DNA of 64,000 nt from Malania oleifera (Eukaryota > Streptophyta > Magnoliopsida > Santalales > Ximeniaceae): NCBI RefSeq assembly GCF_029873635.1, contig NC_080428.1, positions 68,009,601 through 68,073,600 of the forward strand, written 5' to 3'. The translations under genes and the position numbers were made by a program. Below are positions 24,971 through 38,000 of the stretch, in pieces; the stretch's first letter is position 1, and each line of letters opens with the position of its first letter. Below the pieces are notes generated by a model that did no database searches, was not told where the DNA came from, and saw only the letters and a program-made list of their open reading frames with translations.

Positions 24971-25030
24971 AGTATTCCCTGGGCTAAGCTTACTTAAGTG
25001 AGAAGTAAGCTGAATTTTTTCATGACTTTC

Positions 25031-25035
<5 letters not shown>

Positions 25036-25065
<30 letters not shown>
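25036..25065. repeat. (CT)n microsatellite in LTR A leader
   Basis: CT dinucleotide run of about 30 bp downstream of the motif cluster of LTR A. Confidence 0.9.
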
Positions 25066-25067
<2 letters not shown>

Positions 25068-25601
25068 AATTAAGGTTTCAATCTCTCACTCTCTCTTTAG
25101 CCCAGGATATCTCCACACGTACTCTCTGGTCCTCTCTCCCTCCTCCCGGCTTCTCGGTCCTCGTCCTCGGCCGATTAAGAAGTTAGGGTTGCATTTTCCA
25201 AAGCTGTAGGCAGTTTCTCAAGAATAGGTAAGGGGATTAGATTATGTCAGTTATTTTTGAAATATAAACCGATTAAATTGAAGTATACAATTACAAGAAT
25301 AGTATATATGTTTTTCTAAATGAATCTGGTATATGAAAATGATAGTTTTGATTATTATACGTATTTGGGGAAAACTAAAGTGAATGGGCTCATATTTTTT
25401 TTCCAGTAAAACATATAGTTTGAGTTAAATTAAACCCTAGAAATGATCATACCCTTATTTTTAGCAAATTATATGTAGGGACCTGAACCTAGAAAATAAA
25501 ATAAAAATATATAAGAGAAAGGAGAAATAGATAAAAAGAAAAGGAAATAAATAAAAGGGAAAGAAAAGCAAGAAAAAGAAAAGAGATGGTTTGGAACATG
25601 G

Positions 25602-25650
25602 CAAACCATCGACGGTTTCAAGAGGCTTAGGAAAAACCGTCAATGGTTTC
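25602..25650. repeat. AACCGTCGACGGTT motif pair, B 5' LTR
   Basis: Two copies, aaaccatcgacggtttc and aaaccgtcaatggtttc, lie about 15 bp upstream of the TATA box. Confidence 0.8.
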
Positions 25651-25735
25651 ATACAGGACAGCTTGCTTATAAATAGAAGTTGGGTTTTTTTTATTTAGAA
25701 ATTTCATATTTTCTCTCTCTCTAAAGCTAGGGTTC

Positions 25736-25740
<5 letters not shown>

Positions 25741-25797
<57 letters not shown>
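25741..25797. repeat. (CT)n microsatellite in B 5' LTR leader
   Basis: CT dinucleotide run of 57 bp. The corresponding run in the 3' LTR (about 41226-41248) is much shorter. Confidence 0.95.
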
Positions 25798-25800
<3 letters not shown>

Positions 25801-27194
25801 CCTCACGTGTCTTTCTCACTCCTAAGGCTCCTCGGAGTCTTCTCTCGCTCCCCGATCGTCTCTCTCCTCTCCGCGGCAAGTTTACGGAAGCTAGGGTTTC
25901 GTTTTCTGAACGTTTCAGGCATATTTTCAAGAACATGTAAGGGGAATAGATTATGTCAGTTTTTTAATAAATTTGAACCGATTAAATGAAAGTATAAGAT
26001 TGTAGGGTTAAAGTAAGAGATTTTCTAAATGATTTGAATGGTTGAAATTATTAGTTTGAGTTATTAAACATGTTTTGTAAAGGATTAAAGTGAGTAGGGT
26101 TTATCATCTCCGTTCTCTTTTAGATATGAATTATAAACTGTGGAGATGATCATATCCATATTTTCAGGAATAATGTATTCAAGCATAATATGGTATATTA
26201 TCTACAAGCAGTATATTACAGTATGGTTAACACTTAAACCACGTGGCATGAGATTAATTTTTCATAATAAATCGGTTGTGATTACTGTGGTGGATAAACT
26301 TATATGTTTGGGTGATGTGTGGTTATTCGTGTATTCCACAATATAACGTTGGTAGGCCTGAGGAGTTTGTTATATTGTCCTTGATATAAATCGCAATATA
26401 ATGTTGGCAAGATTTGTGGAGTTCGTTATGTTGTCATTTATATAAATGGGTTGAAACGTTGGCAGGCCTAAGGAGTTCGTTTTACCGATTTACCATGAAT
26501 AGGTCATTATGAAAGTGTAACAGTGGATGTCGGTTGTGAAGAATGTGCTGAGAACAATTGGGAGTGATGCTCAGTACGTAAAGGGAACGATGGGGAGGGA
26601 TGCCCTGAGAACCACGGGAAGTGAAGTATTTGTGCATTAGCCTTTGTGGGTGTGAGTACATGTATGTGAAATAAATGTATTGTGATTGTGGATGTGTTAT
26701 GGTATCACACATAATATGTGTATGCATATTTATGTGGTGTGATTGATGATGTATGTGTGAGTACAATTTATGAGTGTCCTTACAGTTGTAGTTGATTAAC
26801 AAACGGTTATGTTTTGTATACACTAAAACTCATGTTAGCCACACACTGGTAATAATATATTCCGTCTTACTGAGAAGTGTCTCACCCCATTATACAACTC
26901 ATTTTTCAGGACCTTCCAGTGATCGAACTTAGCCAGCTCCAAAGCAAGGTTGAATAGTTTAGAATAGTGTCAGTGGTTGTAAGAACTTGAAGTATTTAAG
27001 TTTTTATTTTAAATTCCTAGTTATGTAATATGGTTGAATGGATACACCTTTTTGGATGCATAGTAGAGTACTTTGGTATTTTATTTGAGGATGTTTAATT
27101 ACTTTCCGTTGCTTGGATGATATTTATGGTATCAAAGATCTATGAATGGAACACATAACACCTCAAGCCCCACTCTCGGGTCCGAGGCATTACA

Positions 27195-27212
27195 AATGGT
27201 ATCAAAGCTTTA
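27195..27212 (+). promoter_or_regulatory. Primer-binding site of element B
   Basis: The sequence aatggtatcaaagcttta follows the LTR end; TGGTATCAAAGC is one base from the tRNA-Met primer site. Confidence 0.8.
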
Positions 27213-27544
27213 AGTTGTTAGGTTCTACAGACTTTAGGGATGAGTAATGCCAAAGTATAGCAATGAATGACGAAGTGGGTAGAAAATGGGTAGATTAGAT
27301 GTTGAAAGGTTTAGGATTCTGTCTCGTGACTTGGAAGCAGAAATACGTCGATAGATTTCTGTTATTTTTTTGAAGCAGTCGACGGTTTCTGAAAAGCCAC
27401 AGAAAATCATAGACGATTTCATTTCTTAGTTCTGAGAATGGTCCTTAAATTGAGAACTTGGACGCATATTGGTTTTTAGTTTAATGTTGCATCGATTAGA
27501 TTACGATATTGAAATTTTAAATTCATTTCTTTTCTATCTTCAGG

Positions 27545-28498
27545 ATGGATCTCAAGGACAAGAGTGTAGATGCCGGAGGGAGTAATAACTTGTGGGCTTC
27601 CAATGAGGACGACATTGATACCTCTATAGTGCTACGAGGTATAACCCGGCAAGTTAAAAAAGAGATTAGGCAGGACTCCAGGGGACAAAACTGCCCACTT
27701 GTGAACCATGGCTGCTCTATCGAGTAATTTACTTGCTTGAAACCTTCTACTTTTGCGGGAGGTGCTGACCCAATCATGACCGAGAATTGAGTGCAAGAGA
27801 TGGAGAAAATACTGACGTTGCTATGTTGCACTGATGAGCAGAAGGTTCTCTATGCCACCTTTAAACTAATAGGAGAGGCCGATCGGTGGTGGCTAGCGGT
27901 GAAGCTCCTGGAGGAGCAGCGGACAGTACCCGTAGTTATGACCTTGAGTCATTTTAAGGAAGTCTTTTTCGACCGGTACTTCCTTGCCACCACTAGAGAT
28001 GCAAAGGCGGAGGAATTTCTGAACCTGACCTAAGGGCAACTCACCGTTCAGCAGTACGCTACCAGGTTCGTGGAGTTGTCTCGCTTCGCCCTATACATGG
28101 TCCTAGATGAATTCCAAAGGGCATGGAGGTTTGAGAGGGGCCTGAAACAGAGGATGCGAGAGCTGGTGGCATTCTTGAAGGTACAGAATTTCTTGGAGCT
28201 GGTAGATAAAACCACCGTAGCAGAGATGAGCCTGTAAAGAGGTGCAGAGATGTCAGATCAGAGGAAGAGACCCATACCTCCCAGCTTTCATGTGGATGCC
28301 AAACAGGGTTCATAGAGGGGAGATGGTGATACTGTGGGCTAGAGGCCAGATAGGGATGATAGAGGCTATCAGGATAATTCATCACGCCCTCACTGTGCTA
28401 GATGTAATTAGAGGCATTGGGGAGAATTCTGGGTGGGGGTACTGTGTGCTATCGGTGTGGCAAGTACGACCATATAGCCCGATATTGTCGCAAGGTTC
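27545..28498 (+). pseudogene. Gypsy gag of element B, broken
   Basis: The frame starts at ATG 27545 (MDLKDKSVDAGGSNN) and is stopped by TAA at 27725. It resumes at 27791-28033 with the gag domain: [19 protein letters not shown], then [10 protein letters not shown]. That is the capsid-like region shared with E and C. Further stops (28031, 28236) precede the CCHC knuckle CYRCGKYDHIARYC at 28447-28488. Several stops are CAG or CGA codons turned to TAG or TGA, the expected result of methylcytosine decay. The gag tail continues at 40654, after element C. Confidence 0.8.
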
Positions 28499-28759
28499 TT
28501 CTGCGTTGCACAGGAGGTGTTCGGGCTGGGCGAGTAAGGCGTTCGTCTCTCTGTTCTTCGACACCCCTCGTCTCTATCAGTCCTCATCTCATCGTCTTTT
28601 CTTCATCCAGCTGCAGTCCTATCGACAGAGCATCTTGCAGCAGAGAGCAGTTCCTGCGCTGAAACTGCTCTCCGTCCAGATGCCCTAAGGAGCCTGCACA
28701 TGATGATAGCGATGACATAGTTGAGATGACGAAAGGTACCAATGTTCCGACAAACAAGA
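28499..28759 (+). other. Unassigned GC-richer segment between B gag and C
   Basis: This stretch of about 260 bp follows the B zinc knuckle and precedes the inverted LTR piece at 28760. It does not resemble the gag tail found in E or at 40654. It is more GC-rich than its surroundings and has several short ORFs, including a Ser-rich one (28417-28662) and a short acidic PAHDDSDDIVEM block near 28690. I cannot assign it. Confidence 0.5.
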
Positions 28760-29306
28760 TGTGACACACTAATTTTTTTTTTCTACCATTTTTTTTAATT
28801 ATAAACAACATTAATAATAAACCATCTAACTAACATCTGTCATGTCAAAAACTTTGATACCATATACCAAGATAACCCAACCCAAAGTGGGGTACCAAGT
28901 AACCAATCCATCACTAATAAATATACCTAACAGTGGAAGTCAATACATACACTATCCTAAATACAAATACAAGAGTACTAACCAATACACACATTTATAC
29001 AGCCAAAAAAAGCTGAAAATTGCGTTTAACCACTATTTATACACTGACCTTCGTCAACAAGCCACATCATCTCGTCGACGAGGCCAAGAAGAAGACTCGT
29101 CGATGAACTCTCTTCTCGTCGATGAAATTAAGAATCACCAAAAACCCTCTATCGGTATTTTCTCGTCGACGAGACACATCTTCGTCGACGATCCCAATTG
29201 TAACTTCGTCGACGCACGCGAAGCTGCCCCTTTCTTTATCCTTTCCAATTTCTATTTCCTCCCTCTATAATATTATTTAAATATTATAATTATTTAGGTC
29301 ACTACT
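28760..29306 (-). repeat. Inverted LTR segment at the head of C's 5' LTR
   Basis: Read on the minus strand from about 29306, this starts TGACCTAAATAATTATAA, passes a CGTCGACGA cluster (29048-29215) and a TATA box (complement of actatttatac, about 29031), and ends TGTCACA at 28760. This resembles the start of solo LTR D (TGTAATGACCTAG). It occupies the place where C's own LTR start would be expected, but in opposite orientation. Confidence 0.6.
29048..29215. repeat. CGTCGACGA motif cluster, inverted segment
   Basis: Six or more copies or variants of tcgtcgacgag (for example near 29073, 29097, 29118, 29162, 29180 and 29205), placed upstream of the minus-strand TATA box. Confidence 0.85.
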
Positions 29307-31062
29307 CTCTTTCTATTTCTCAACAAACCCTACAACCTTACCTTCATTTTCCTTCAATTCCCACTCCATTAAACCCCATTTTGACGATCAAGAACCACCA
29401 TGAAGTTCATAGGAAAATTCTTTGCAACTTCACCGGAGCAGATTTTCAGTTTGGGGTTCCACGACATCACTCCAAAACTGAGGTGAGGGTATTAAATATT
29501 AATTTTCATTGCAAAATTTGACTATTTTGGGCTTAGGGAATATTAAATGATAATATTCTGGAGATTGAGTTGATTAATTTGGGAAAAATATAATTTCAGG
29601 GTTTTGAGCTTCGAATGCCGTGGGCGTAGATTTAGGGTTTCAGCAGTCTCAACTGGAAATAGGTAAGGAAATAGATTAAGTCAGGTATTTTCAGAAATTT
29701 ATTTATGAATTAATATAGTTTTTGGGAATACTGGTATTGAACAGATAAAACATATTTTATAGCATGTTATAGTATAATATGGAGTAGAACTCACTCGTGT
29801 GGCATGAGTATAAGTTTAATGGAATTACAGTATGTCAGAATATGTTATATTCATAGAATAAGTATGATTTTACAGTAATTTTAGAAAGATCATAAACAGT
29901 ACGGAAGTTAAGATATTTATAGTATATTATGATAATTTAGCTAGCGCAGATGTCATGATATGATAGCCAGTGCAGATGTCGTGATATGACAGCCGGCACA
30001 GATGCTGAGATTAGTTTTAATATGACACTTTATTCAAAAATTATGAAACGACAACTTTTATTCAAAAATATATAAAATCCAGATTTCATTTTAGAAGTAT
30101 GAAAATGTTATTTATGAACAAAAATATATTATGTGAAATGTATTATATGGTAATAGAACCTGGATGGTTACATATGTTATGAGTGTGGTACCGTTGCTAG
30201 CTAGCCAGATCGAAGAGAAGGATACCCACTGTGTGCCGACCCATTAGAGGTTTGACAGAGAGTAGGATAGGCAGACCAAATTGGTGTATAGCTGACAGTG
30301 CAACCACACTATTCAAGAAGTGTGGGTTGGAGGCTAATTAGCCCCGAAGTGTAGGAGGTGAATAGGATACCCTCTATGTACTGACCCGTTAAAGGTTTGA
30401 CAAAGAGTAGGATGGGCAAGCTAGGACGGGTGGGCAATCGTGCGTAGTTATGTCATGTTTAAATTAACCTGGTAGGCCAGCCAGTGTTAAGTCCAACCTA
30501 CGAGCCGCACAACCCGAGTCATGCGGGGTTAATTCATGATTTGCAGTTATACGTCCAGGGTAAGATGTCAGTAATATATATATTTAACATATGATTTAAA
30601 TGATACGAAAATTTATTATGATATAGTAAGATTATGATTAAAAGTACAGATTTTCATGTGTTATCAGTTATAGCTTGAAGATATATTACACTCATATTAT
30701 TTACGGTATATGTTTATAATATGATAAACTCATATTCACAAATATTTTAGGAAATCATGACAGACAAGTGGAGCGAACTCCGTGATAGAGGAGTTCGTTG
30801 GTATTACCCCAGTTGTAGGGTAAGTAATCGTGTCAGAGACAAGATGGATTTTTGGGGAATATATGTGTATATGAAGAGCAATGAATCTCTGGTATTGTAA
30901 ATAAGTTAAGTATGTTATAGTTCCACTGCTTAGATGACATGTATGTATAAATAGGTAAATCCCTGATACCTATGGGTACGGGTTGACTTTAATTACGTTT
31001 TATGGTATCAGAGTATTATTAGTATGTGAAAAAAAATATAACAGTAATTTAGGGTCTTTACA
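29307..31062 (+). repeat. 5' LTR of element C (R/U5-like remainder)
   Basis: It is homologous to about 38732-40653 of the 3' LTR (ttaccttcattttcctt at both starts). It includes degenerate repeats near 29940-30010 (tagccagtgcagatgtcgtg) and ends GGGTCTTTACA. It holds about 100 bp at its end that are missing from the 3' LTR. Confidence 0.8.
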
Positions 31063-31080
31063 AGTTTGGTATCAAAACCT
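31063..31080 (+). promoter_or_regulatory. Primer-binding site of element C
   Basis: The sequence agtttggtatcaaaacct follows the LTR end. TGGTATCAAAACC is a diverged tRNA-Met type site. Confidence 0.75.
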
Positions 31081-31427
31081 AGGTTTCTAGGTTCTGTGGA
31101 CAGTGTACAACGGAAACAATACCAGAGTATAGGAATAGATCAAGAATTTAGTAAGTCGGTGCTAGAAAGTTAAGATAAGTATTTAGGGTTTTGTTCCGTA
31201 ATTGGAAAGCAAGATTTCCGTAGTGGTTTCTGTTTCTTTCCTGGGGTGACGATTTCAGGAAAGTCATAGTAAACTATTGTTGGGTTGTGTTTCTCAATTG
31301 TTGGACTGAATCTTAAATTGAGAATAAGGACGCTAGATTAATTGATGATATGAGATTCCAGTTTAATAAATATATTAGTTATGTTATGCAGGCAGGGTCC
31401 TTAGACTATGTTCATTTCCTTTTCAGA

Positions 31428-32520
31428 ATGGACCCTGGGGGTAGCAGCGCTCACGCCAGTGGTGATGATGATGCAGGCCCCTCTAGTGTAGGTCGCGGTG
31501 AGTCAGACGCAGTTCTGCATAGTGTAGCTCAATAGGTTATGGCTAAGATTGCATAGAGTTCTAGGGAGTAGGGAGAACCATCAGCAAACCAAGGCTGCAC
31601 TATAGAGAAATTTGTCAAAATGAATCCTCCAGCGTTTTGAAAAGGAGCTAATCCTACTATTACTGAAAACTGGATGCAGGAGATTGAGAAAACACTATCG
31701 ATGATGCACTACACCAATGAACATAGGGTCATATATGCTACATATAAGTTGACAGGTGTGGCTGAGAGATGGTTGACAGCCGTGAAATTGCTTGAGGAAC
31801 AGTGACCCGTACTAGTGGCCATGACGTGGAACCGATTTAAGAAGATGTTCTTTAATCATTACTATCCTCCCACTATTAAAGAAGCTAAGATAGCAAGAAT
31901 TTTTGAATATGACACAAGGGCAGCTGACGATTCAGCAATATGCAGCAAAGTTTATCGAGCTGTCACGCTTTGCTCCCTACATCATTCCAAATGAGGTTAA
32001 GAAGGCGAGAATGTTTGAGAGGGGTTTGAGGCATAACATCCATAGACAAGTGGTAGTCCTAAAGGTGCAAGATTTCTCCAAATTAGTGGACAGGGCCACA
32101 GTGGTAAAGGAGAGCAGCTAAAGGGATGTGGGGGCATCGAGTCAGAGAAAAAGGCCCACGGCTCCAGGATTCCAAGCAGGGTCTAGCCGAGGCCCTTGGA
32201 GGGGAGATAGATACAGCAGAGCTCCAAGGCAGGAGACTGGTAGATGGGAGGTTCAGGGCGAGCAAGCATATCCAGTTTATCCTACATGTGGAAAGAGACA
32301 GGGGAGAATGCCGAGCGGAGAGGAATGTCTGCTACTGATGTGGTGGACTGGGTCATATAGCACGAGACTATCGTGCGCAGTATAGTACTGCTCTTGCTCC
32401 TAGACCATTTGGAGGGAATATCCAGACACCCAGGGGTGGCGACCAGCTGAGGAAGACAGCCCCGGCGAGGGTCTATGCGTTGACGTCGAGAGATGCTGAG
32501 GCTGCAGGCGACATCATGAC
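31428..32520 (+). pseudogene. Gypsy gag of element C, broken
   Basis: The frame starts at ATG 31428 (MDPGGSSAHASGDDD), stops at TAG 31533, and is then readable in pieces: ENWMQEIEKTLSMMHYTNEH, AERWLTAVKLLEE, and a gag block at 31903-32121 ([21 protein letters not shown]). The nucleocapsid zinc knuckle near 32330-32390 reads CY-stop-CGGLGHIARDY, so a stop and a lost final Cys break it. It is homologous to the gags of B and E but followed by pol. Confidence 0.8.
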
Positions 32521-32656
32521 AGGTATGATTATTGTTGTATCATATAAAGCTGTTTTTTTTATTTAACTTAGGTGCCACCCATTTGTTCGTGTCGTTGGGG
32601 TATGTCAAGTCAATTGGAGTTGAGACACAGTAACTAGATACGGATTTGTCAAAAGC

Positions 32657-33825
32657 TGTAACATCCTCAAAATTCTTACTATTTTATATATATATATATA
32701 TATCTGTGTATCTACATCCATACCTAAGCAGCAGAAACCCAAATCATACAACCATTCACATATATACTATACAATACCAGAATCTAGTATATACAGACTA
32801 TAGCCATACAAAAATAATCCTCCAGCATCATCTACCCAAAATATACACAACTCTGTCAAAAACTCACCCTATAACCAAGGTAATCAAAATACTCTCTATC
32901 CGCGAGCCTGATATGCTTGCCTAACTGGCTCACCTGAAAAATGTTAAAGTAATAGGATGAGTCGAGGCTCAGTAAGTGGAAATATGCTATTACTAGTGTG
33001 TGGCAACTAAGTTAAGAATACTTTTTAAATAACAACTGAACTGTAGTGCAATAATAAATCTATAAAGCATATATTTCTTTCACAATTTAAAATATACTAT
33101 ATCATCTGTATTTTCTACTTTTCATATTGATAATATCATACTATACTCATCATATACTGTAAAACTGTATACATATACATAACTGTGGTTTATCCCTAGG
33201 ACTCTGTATGTCATGATTTGACCCCTCATGACAGGGTTGTGCTGCCCGTAGGCGGGACATCATCTAGTCGACCCTCCAGATAAATCAATATACTCTACAC
33301 TATCTCATCCCGGGCAAACTGCATCCACTCCTAGGCTCGGGACTGGTTACTATCTCGTCAAACCGGCCCCCTCCATCCAGTGAACTGGGGAGCTGCAACC
33401 TCTCCGAGCACGGCTGACGATACCCACACACTATCTAAGATATGTGTTTGCACTCTATCTATATATAGCAACGGTACCATGCTCTGTAATCTATATCTGT
33501 ACTATATCTGTCTGTAATCTTTCCATAGGGATCTGATACTATATACATATATACATATATACTCCTTTACTGTTTTCATCATGTTTCCAAAATTACCATA
33601 ACGCTATCTTTCTGTACTGTAAATACTGTAATTTCTGTATACTGTATCTGTAGCATCTTGATGCTACCTCTGTATATCTGTCTATATACTCTGTTTATAT
33701 ACTCTATCTATATACTCTGTATGTTATGGTAATAGGAAACATGGCATGCTATAAACTCTGTATATACTGTTCTATATAAAGCTGTAATATATATACTGAT
33801 CTGAGTAAAACTGTATACAAGTATA

Positions 33826-33862
<37 letters not shown>

Positions 33863-34867
33863 CTGTTTTATGAAACTATTCATATAAAAGTTGTATATGC
33901 ATGTATATTTTTCTGTATAATCTCTGTGATTATATATCTATGTCTGTATATTCTATATAACTTCATATATTGGGAAAGTTATATAAGTTCTTCATCACAT
34001 GAAAATCTACTCAGACCACACAAGCATTTAAACTCATATTCTGTAAAAACTGTATAACAAACTAGTATAAATATATATCTATGAAATCTCTGATAGCATT
34101 ATGAAAATTCCTAACATAGCATATTTCCCTTACCTTAACTTTGAAAAGCCCCTATAAAATTCTGGCTCTATACCCGTAGGATTCCTAGTTCAACCCCCTG
34201 AAAACAAAATCCCCAGAACAAAATATTAGTATTTTCTTACCTACAACATTTCTCATAACTGAGGGAAAGGCAAATACTGAACAAAATGCCTTACCCTAAG
34301 ATTGGAACGAAATCCAACTCAACTTTTCCAACGATCAGCTCCAGCAGATTTGCAAAGAACATCGGCAAGAGCGTCATGGTAGCCTCAAATCTTCGATCCG
34401 GCGAGAAACAAGCCTAGAAACGAAGAGAGATGTGAGAGAGATCGTACGAGAGAGAGAGAGAGGAGAGAGAGAGGAATCTCGAAATTAGATAAAAATCCAA
34501 GCTTTTCACTATTTATAGGGCCAGATTCGTCGACGAGACACGTCACCTTGTCGACGAGTTCTTCAATAATTTCGTCGACGAACTTCTTCCCTCATCGACG
34601 AATTTTAGGCTGCCTCAAAACCTCTTTCGGTATTTTCTCGTCAACAAGACATGGCTTCATCGACGAAGTCCCTTATGCACTCATCGACGAATTCCCTATG
34701 TTCATCGACGAGGCCCTGTGTAAGAGTTTAGGGTTATTCCATCCAAAATGCAATGTCGTCGATGAACGCAAAGCATTCGTCAACGAATCATGTTGCCTCC
34801 TTCCGTTTCTGTTTCCATTTCCCTCTCTCTTTAATATTTAAATACCATTATTTTCTAGGTCATTACA
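32657..34867 (-). mobile_element. Solo LTR D (gypsy), inserted in C protease
   Basis: Plus-strand ends are TGTAACATCCTC at 32657 and GGTCATTACA at 34867. The duplication aaagc is perfect on both sides (32652-32656 and 34868-34872). It is minus-oriented: TATA box (complement of ctatttatagg) near 34510, a CGTCGACGA cluster at 34526-34795, GA/CT leader at about 34440-34475. It has no coding region. Many tctgtata-type repeats lie between 33100 and 34060. Confidence 0.9.
34526..34795. repeat. TCGTCGACGAA motif cluster, solo LTR D
   Basis: About ten copies or variants of ttcgtcgacgaa (near 34527, 34548, 34571, 34594, 34638, 34659, 34682, 34702, 34755 and 34777) lie between the LTR start and the minus-strand TATA box. 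Confidence 0.9.
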
Positions 34868-35050
34868 AAAGCCATGCCAATCGGATCGATTGTGAGATGT
34901 AGAAGGGTGATTAAAAACTATCCAGTGGGCATTCAAGAGAAAATATTACCAGCCGATCTTGTAGTGTTAGACATGCAAGGATTCGATATGATTTTGGGTA
35001 TGGACTAGCTGGCAGCTAACTATGTCAGCATTAATTGCCATAAAAAATAG

Positions 35051-38000
35051 ATGATCTTCAAACCCCCAGGAGAGTGGGAATTCAGATTTGTGGGATCGCG
35101 TGTATGCGCCTCGCCACAGTTAGTGTCAGCTATTCAGGTCAGGAGGCTACTTCATGATGGTTGCCAGTGGTATATAGCTTATACAAAAGAGATACCACAG
35201 GAAGAATTGAAGCTTGCAGATATTTCGGTAGTCAAGGAATTTTCATATGTATTGTCAGAAGAGTTACCTGGTACACCACCAATTCGGGAGATTGAGTTTG
35301 TTGTGGATTTACTTCCAAGAACAGCACCGATATCTAAGGCACCTTATAGGATGGCCACAGTTGAGTTAAAGGAGTTGAAAGATCATTTGCAAGAGTTGTT
35401 AGATAAAGGGTTTATTAGACCTAGCGTGTCGCCCTGGGGAGCGCCAGTGTTGTGTGTAAAGAAGAAAGACGAAACGTTAAGAATGTGCATCGATTATAGG
35501 GAGATAAATAAAGTGATGATCAAGAATAAGTATCTTCTTCCTAGAATTGATGATTTATTTGATCAGTTACAGGAAACGCAGGTCTACTCCAAGATTGATC
35601 TTCAGTCAAGATACGATCAGGTGAAAGTTAAAGCCGAGGATATTCCGAAGACAGCATTCAAGACCAAATATGGCCATTATGAATTTCTAGTTATGCCATT
35701 TGGTCTGACTAGTGCACCCGCAAAGTTTATGGACTTTTTGAATCGAGTATTCCATCAGTACTTAGATTAGTTTGTTGTTGTCTTTATTGATGATATACTG
35801 GTCTACCCGAAGAGTTATGAAGAGCACGAAGATCATCTGAGATTGGTACTGTAGGTACTGAGAGAAAAGAAGTTATACGCTAAGTTCAAGAAATGTGAGT
35901 TTTGGCTGAGGTAGGTCACTTTCCTCGGACATGTAATTTTCAAGGATGGTATATCAATGGATCCAAGCAAGATAGAAGCGGTGGTGAATTAGGTGAGACC
36001 GAAAAATGTTCAGGAGATCAGGAGTTTCAAGGTCTGGCGGGGTACTACCGGCATTTTGTGGATAGTTTTTCCAAATTATCGAGTCCACTAACATAGCTCA
36101 CAAGGAAAAATGTGAAGTTTGAATGGACCGACGAGTGTGAGCAGAGTTTTTTGGAGTTGAAACAACGGCTTGTCACTACACCGGTGTTATCTATTCCATT
36201 AGGAGAGGATGGATTTGTTATATACAATGATGCGTCCAAAAAGGGGCTCGGATGTGTGTTGATGCAGCATGGGAGGGTTATTTCATACGCTTCCCAGCAA
36301 ATTAAGCAGTATGAAATGAATTACCTACCCATGATATGGAATTAGCTGCGGTGGTCTACGCGTTGAAAATTTGGAGACATTATCTCTATGGGGGTAGGTG
36401 TGAAATCTTTACCGACGATAAGAGCCTGAAGTATTTCTTCATGCAGAAAGAATTAAATATGAGACAGAGGAGATGGCTAGAGCTTATTAAGGATTACATT
36501 TGCACCATTAGTTACCACCAGGGGAAAGCAAAAGTGGTGGCTAATGCTATGAGCCAAAAATCAGTGGGAGCAGCACTATCAGTAGGGATGATTCAGTATC
36601 TGATTCACATGGATTTGGAAAGGCTCGCTGTGGAGTTGGTAGACGGTGAGCACCAGGCATTTATTGCTAACTTGATTCTACAACCTACCCTGCATGAGAG
36701 ATTTAAATCTGCTCGGAGGAATGATGTAGAATTAGAAGAGCTAATGGGTAAAGTGCAAAACGGACAGGGGGGTGAGTTTAATATTTCAGATGATGGAACT
36801 CTGAGATTCCGTACTAGGTTATGCATACCTGTAGATGCTGAAATTAAGAGGAATATCCTAGAAGAGGTGCATAGATCCCTTTACACAGTACATCCTGGGA
36901 GCACTAAGATGTATCAAGACCTTTGGGAGTCATTTTAGTGAAGCAGTATGAAGAGGGAGATAGCCGAGTTTGTGGAGCAGTGTTTGACGTGCCAACAAAT
37001 AAAATCTAAGCACCAGAGACCGGCAGGACAGTTACAACCACTCCACATCCCTGAGTGGAAGTGAGATTATATCTTTATGGATTTTTTTACAAGGTTACTG
37101 TCGGCATTACATGGGCAGAATACCATATGAGTGATTGTAGACCGACTGACGAAGACTGCTCATTTTCTCCCTATTAAAGTCAACTACTCCATGAACAGGT
37201 TGGCGAAATTATATATTCAAGAGATAGTTCGACCCCATGGTGTGTCAGTATCTATAGTCTCAGATCGAGACCCACGATTCACGTCACGATTTTGGAGAAG
37301 TTTGGAGGAGGCTTTGGGGTCTCAGCTATCATTCAGTACAGCGTTTCATCCTCAAATGGATGGACAGACAAAGAGGACGATCCAAATACTAAAAGATATG
37401 CTTCGAGCATATGTGCTGGACTTTAGAGGTAGTTGGACTCAGTTTATGTTTTTGATTGAATTCGCATATAATAACAGTTATCAAGCCAGCATTGGAATGG
37501 CACCTTACGAGGCATTACATGGTAGGAGATGTCATTCTCCGCTATACTGGGATGAAGTGAGTGAAAGGCGAGTTTTGGGGCCAGAGTTAGTGTAGCAGCC
37601 ATATGATAAAGTCCAACTTATTAAAGACAGAATTAGTGAAGCCTAAAGTCAATAGAAAAGTTATGCAGATACTTGGCGCCAAAAATTAGAATTTGATGAA
37701 GGAGACCATGTATTCTTGAAAGTAGCACCGATAAGGGGAGTGAAGAGACTTGGGAGGAAGAGTAAGCTAAACCCTAGGTAAATTGGCCCATTTGAAATAC
37801 TTGAGAGAGTGGGTCCAGTCACCTACAGATTAGCTTTACCACCAGCATTATCCAAGATTTATGACATATTCCATGTTTCTTTTCTGAGGAAATACGTCTC
37901 AGATTCCTCCCACATGATCAGTTATGAGGAGTTGGAGCTTAAAGATACTTTAGCATATAAAGAAATACCAATACAGATTCTGGATAGGAAAGAACAAGAG

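Larger units (their letters stand above)
25474..27194 (+). repeat. 5' LTR of element B
   Basis: It starts TGTAGGGACCTGAACC and ends CCGAGGCATTACA. An AACCGTCGACGGTT cluster lies at 25602-25650, a TATA box gcttataaatagaag at about 25665, and a CT run at 25741-25797. Further in are cgttggcaggcc repeats (26346-26480) and the gccacacactgg block near 26840. Confidence 0.9.
32540..35050 (+). pseudogene. Protease of element C, split by solo LTR D
   Basis: The retropepsin region runs 32553-32656 and resumes at 34873. The active-site block is FNLGATHLF where gypsy proteases have FDTGATH, so the catalytic Asp appears as Asn and the Thr as Leu. After the LTR D insert the frame continues (MPIGSIVRCR, then DLVVLDMQGFDMILGMD), with a TAG replacing the Trp that normally follows. 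Stops are also seen at about 32631 and 35048. Confidence 0.75.

Noticed and set aside
28842-29270. 142-residue ORF
   Set aside because: It spans the inverted LTR segment and its CGTCGACGA cluster, so it is non-coding LTR DNA.
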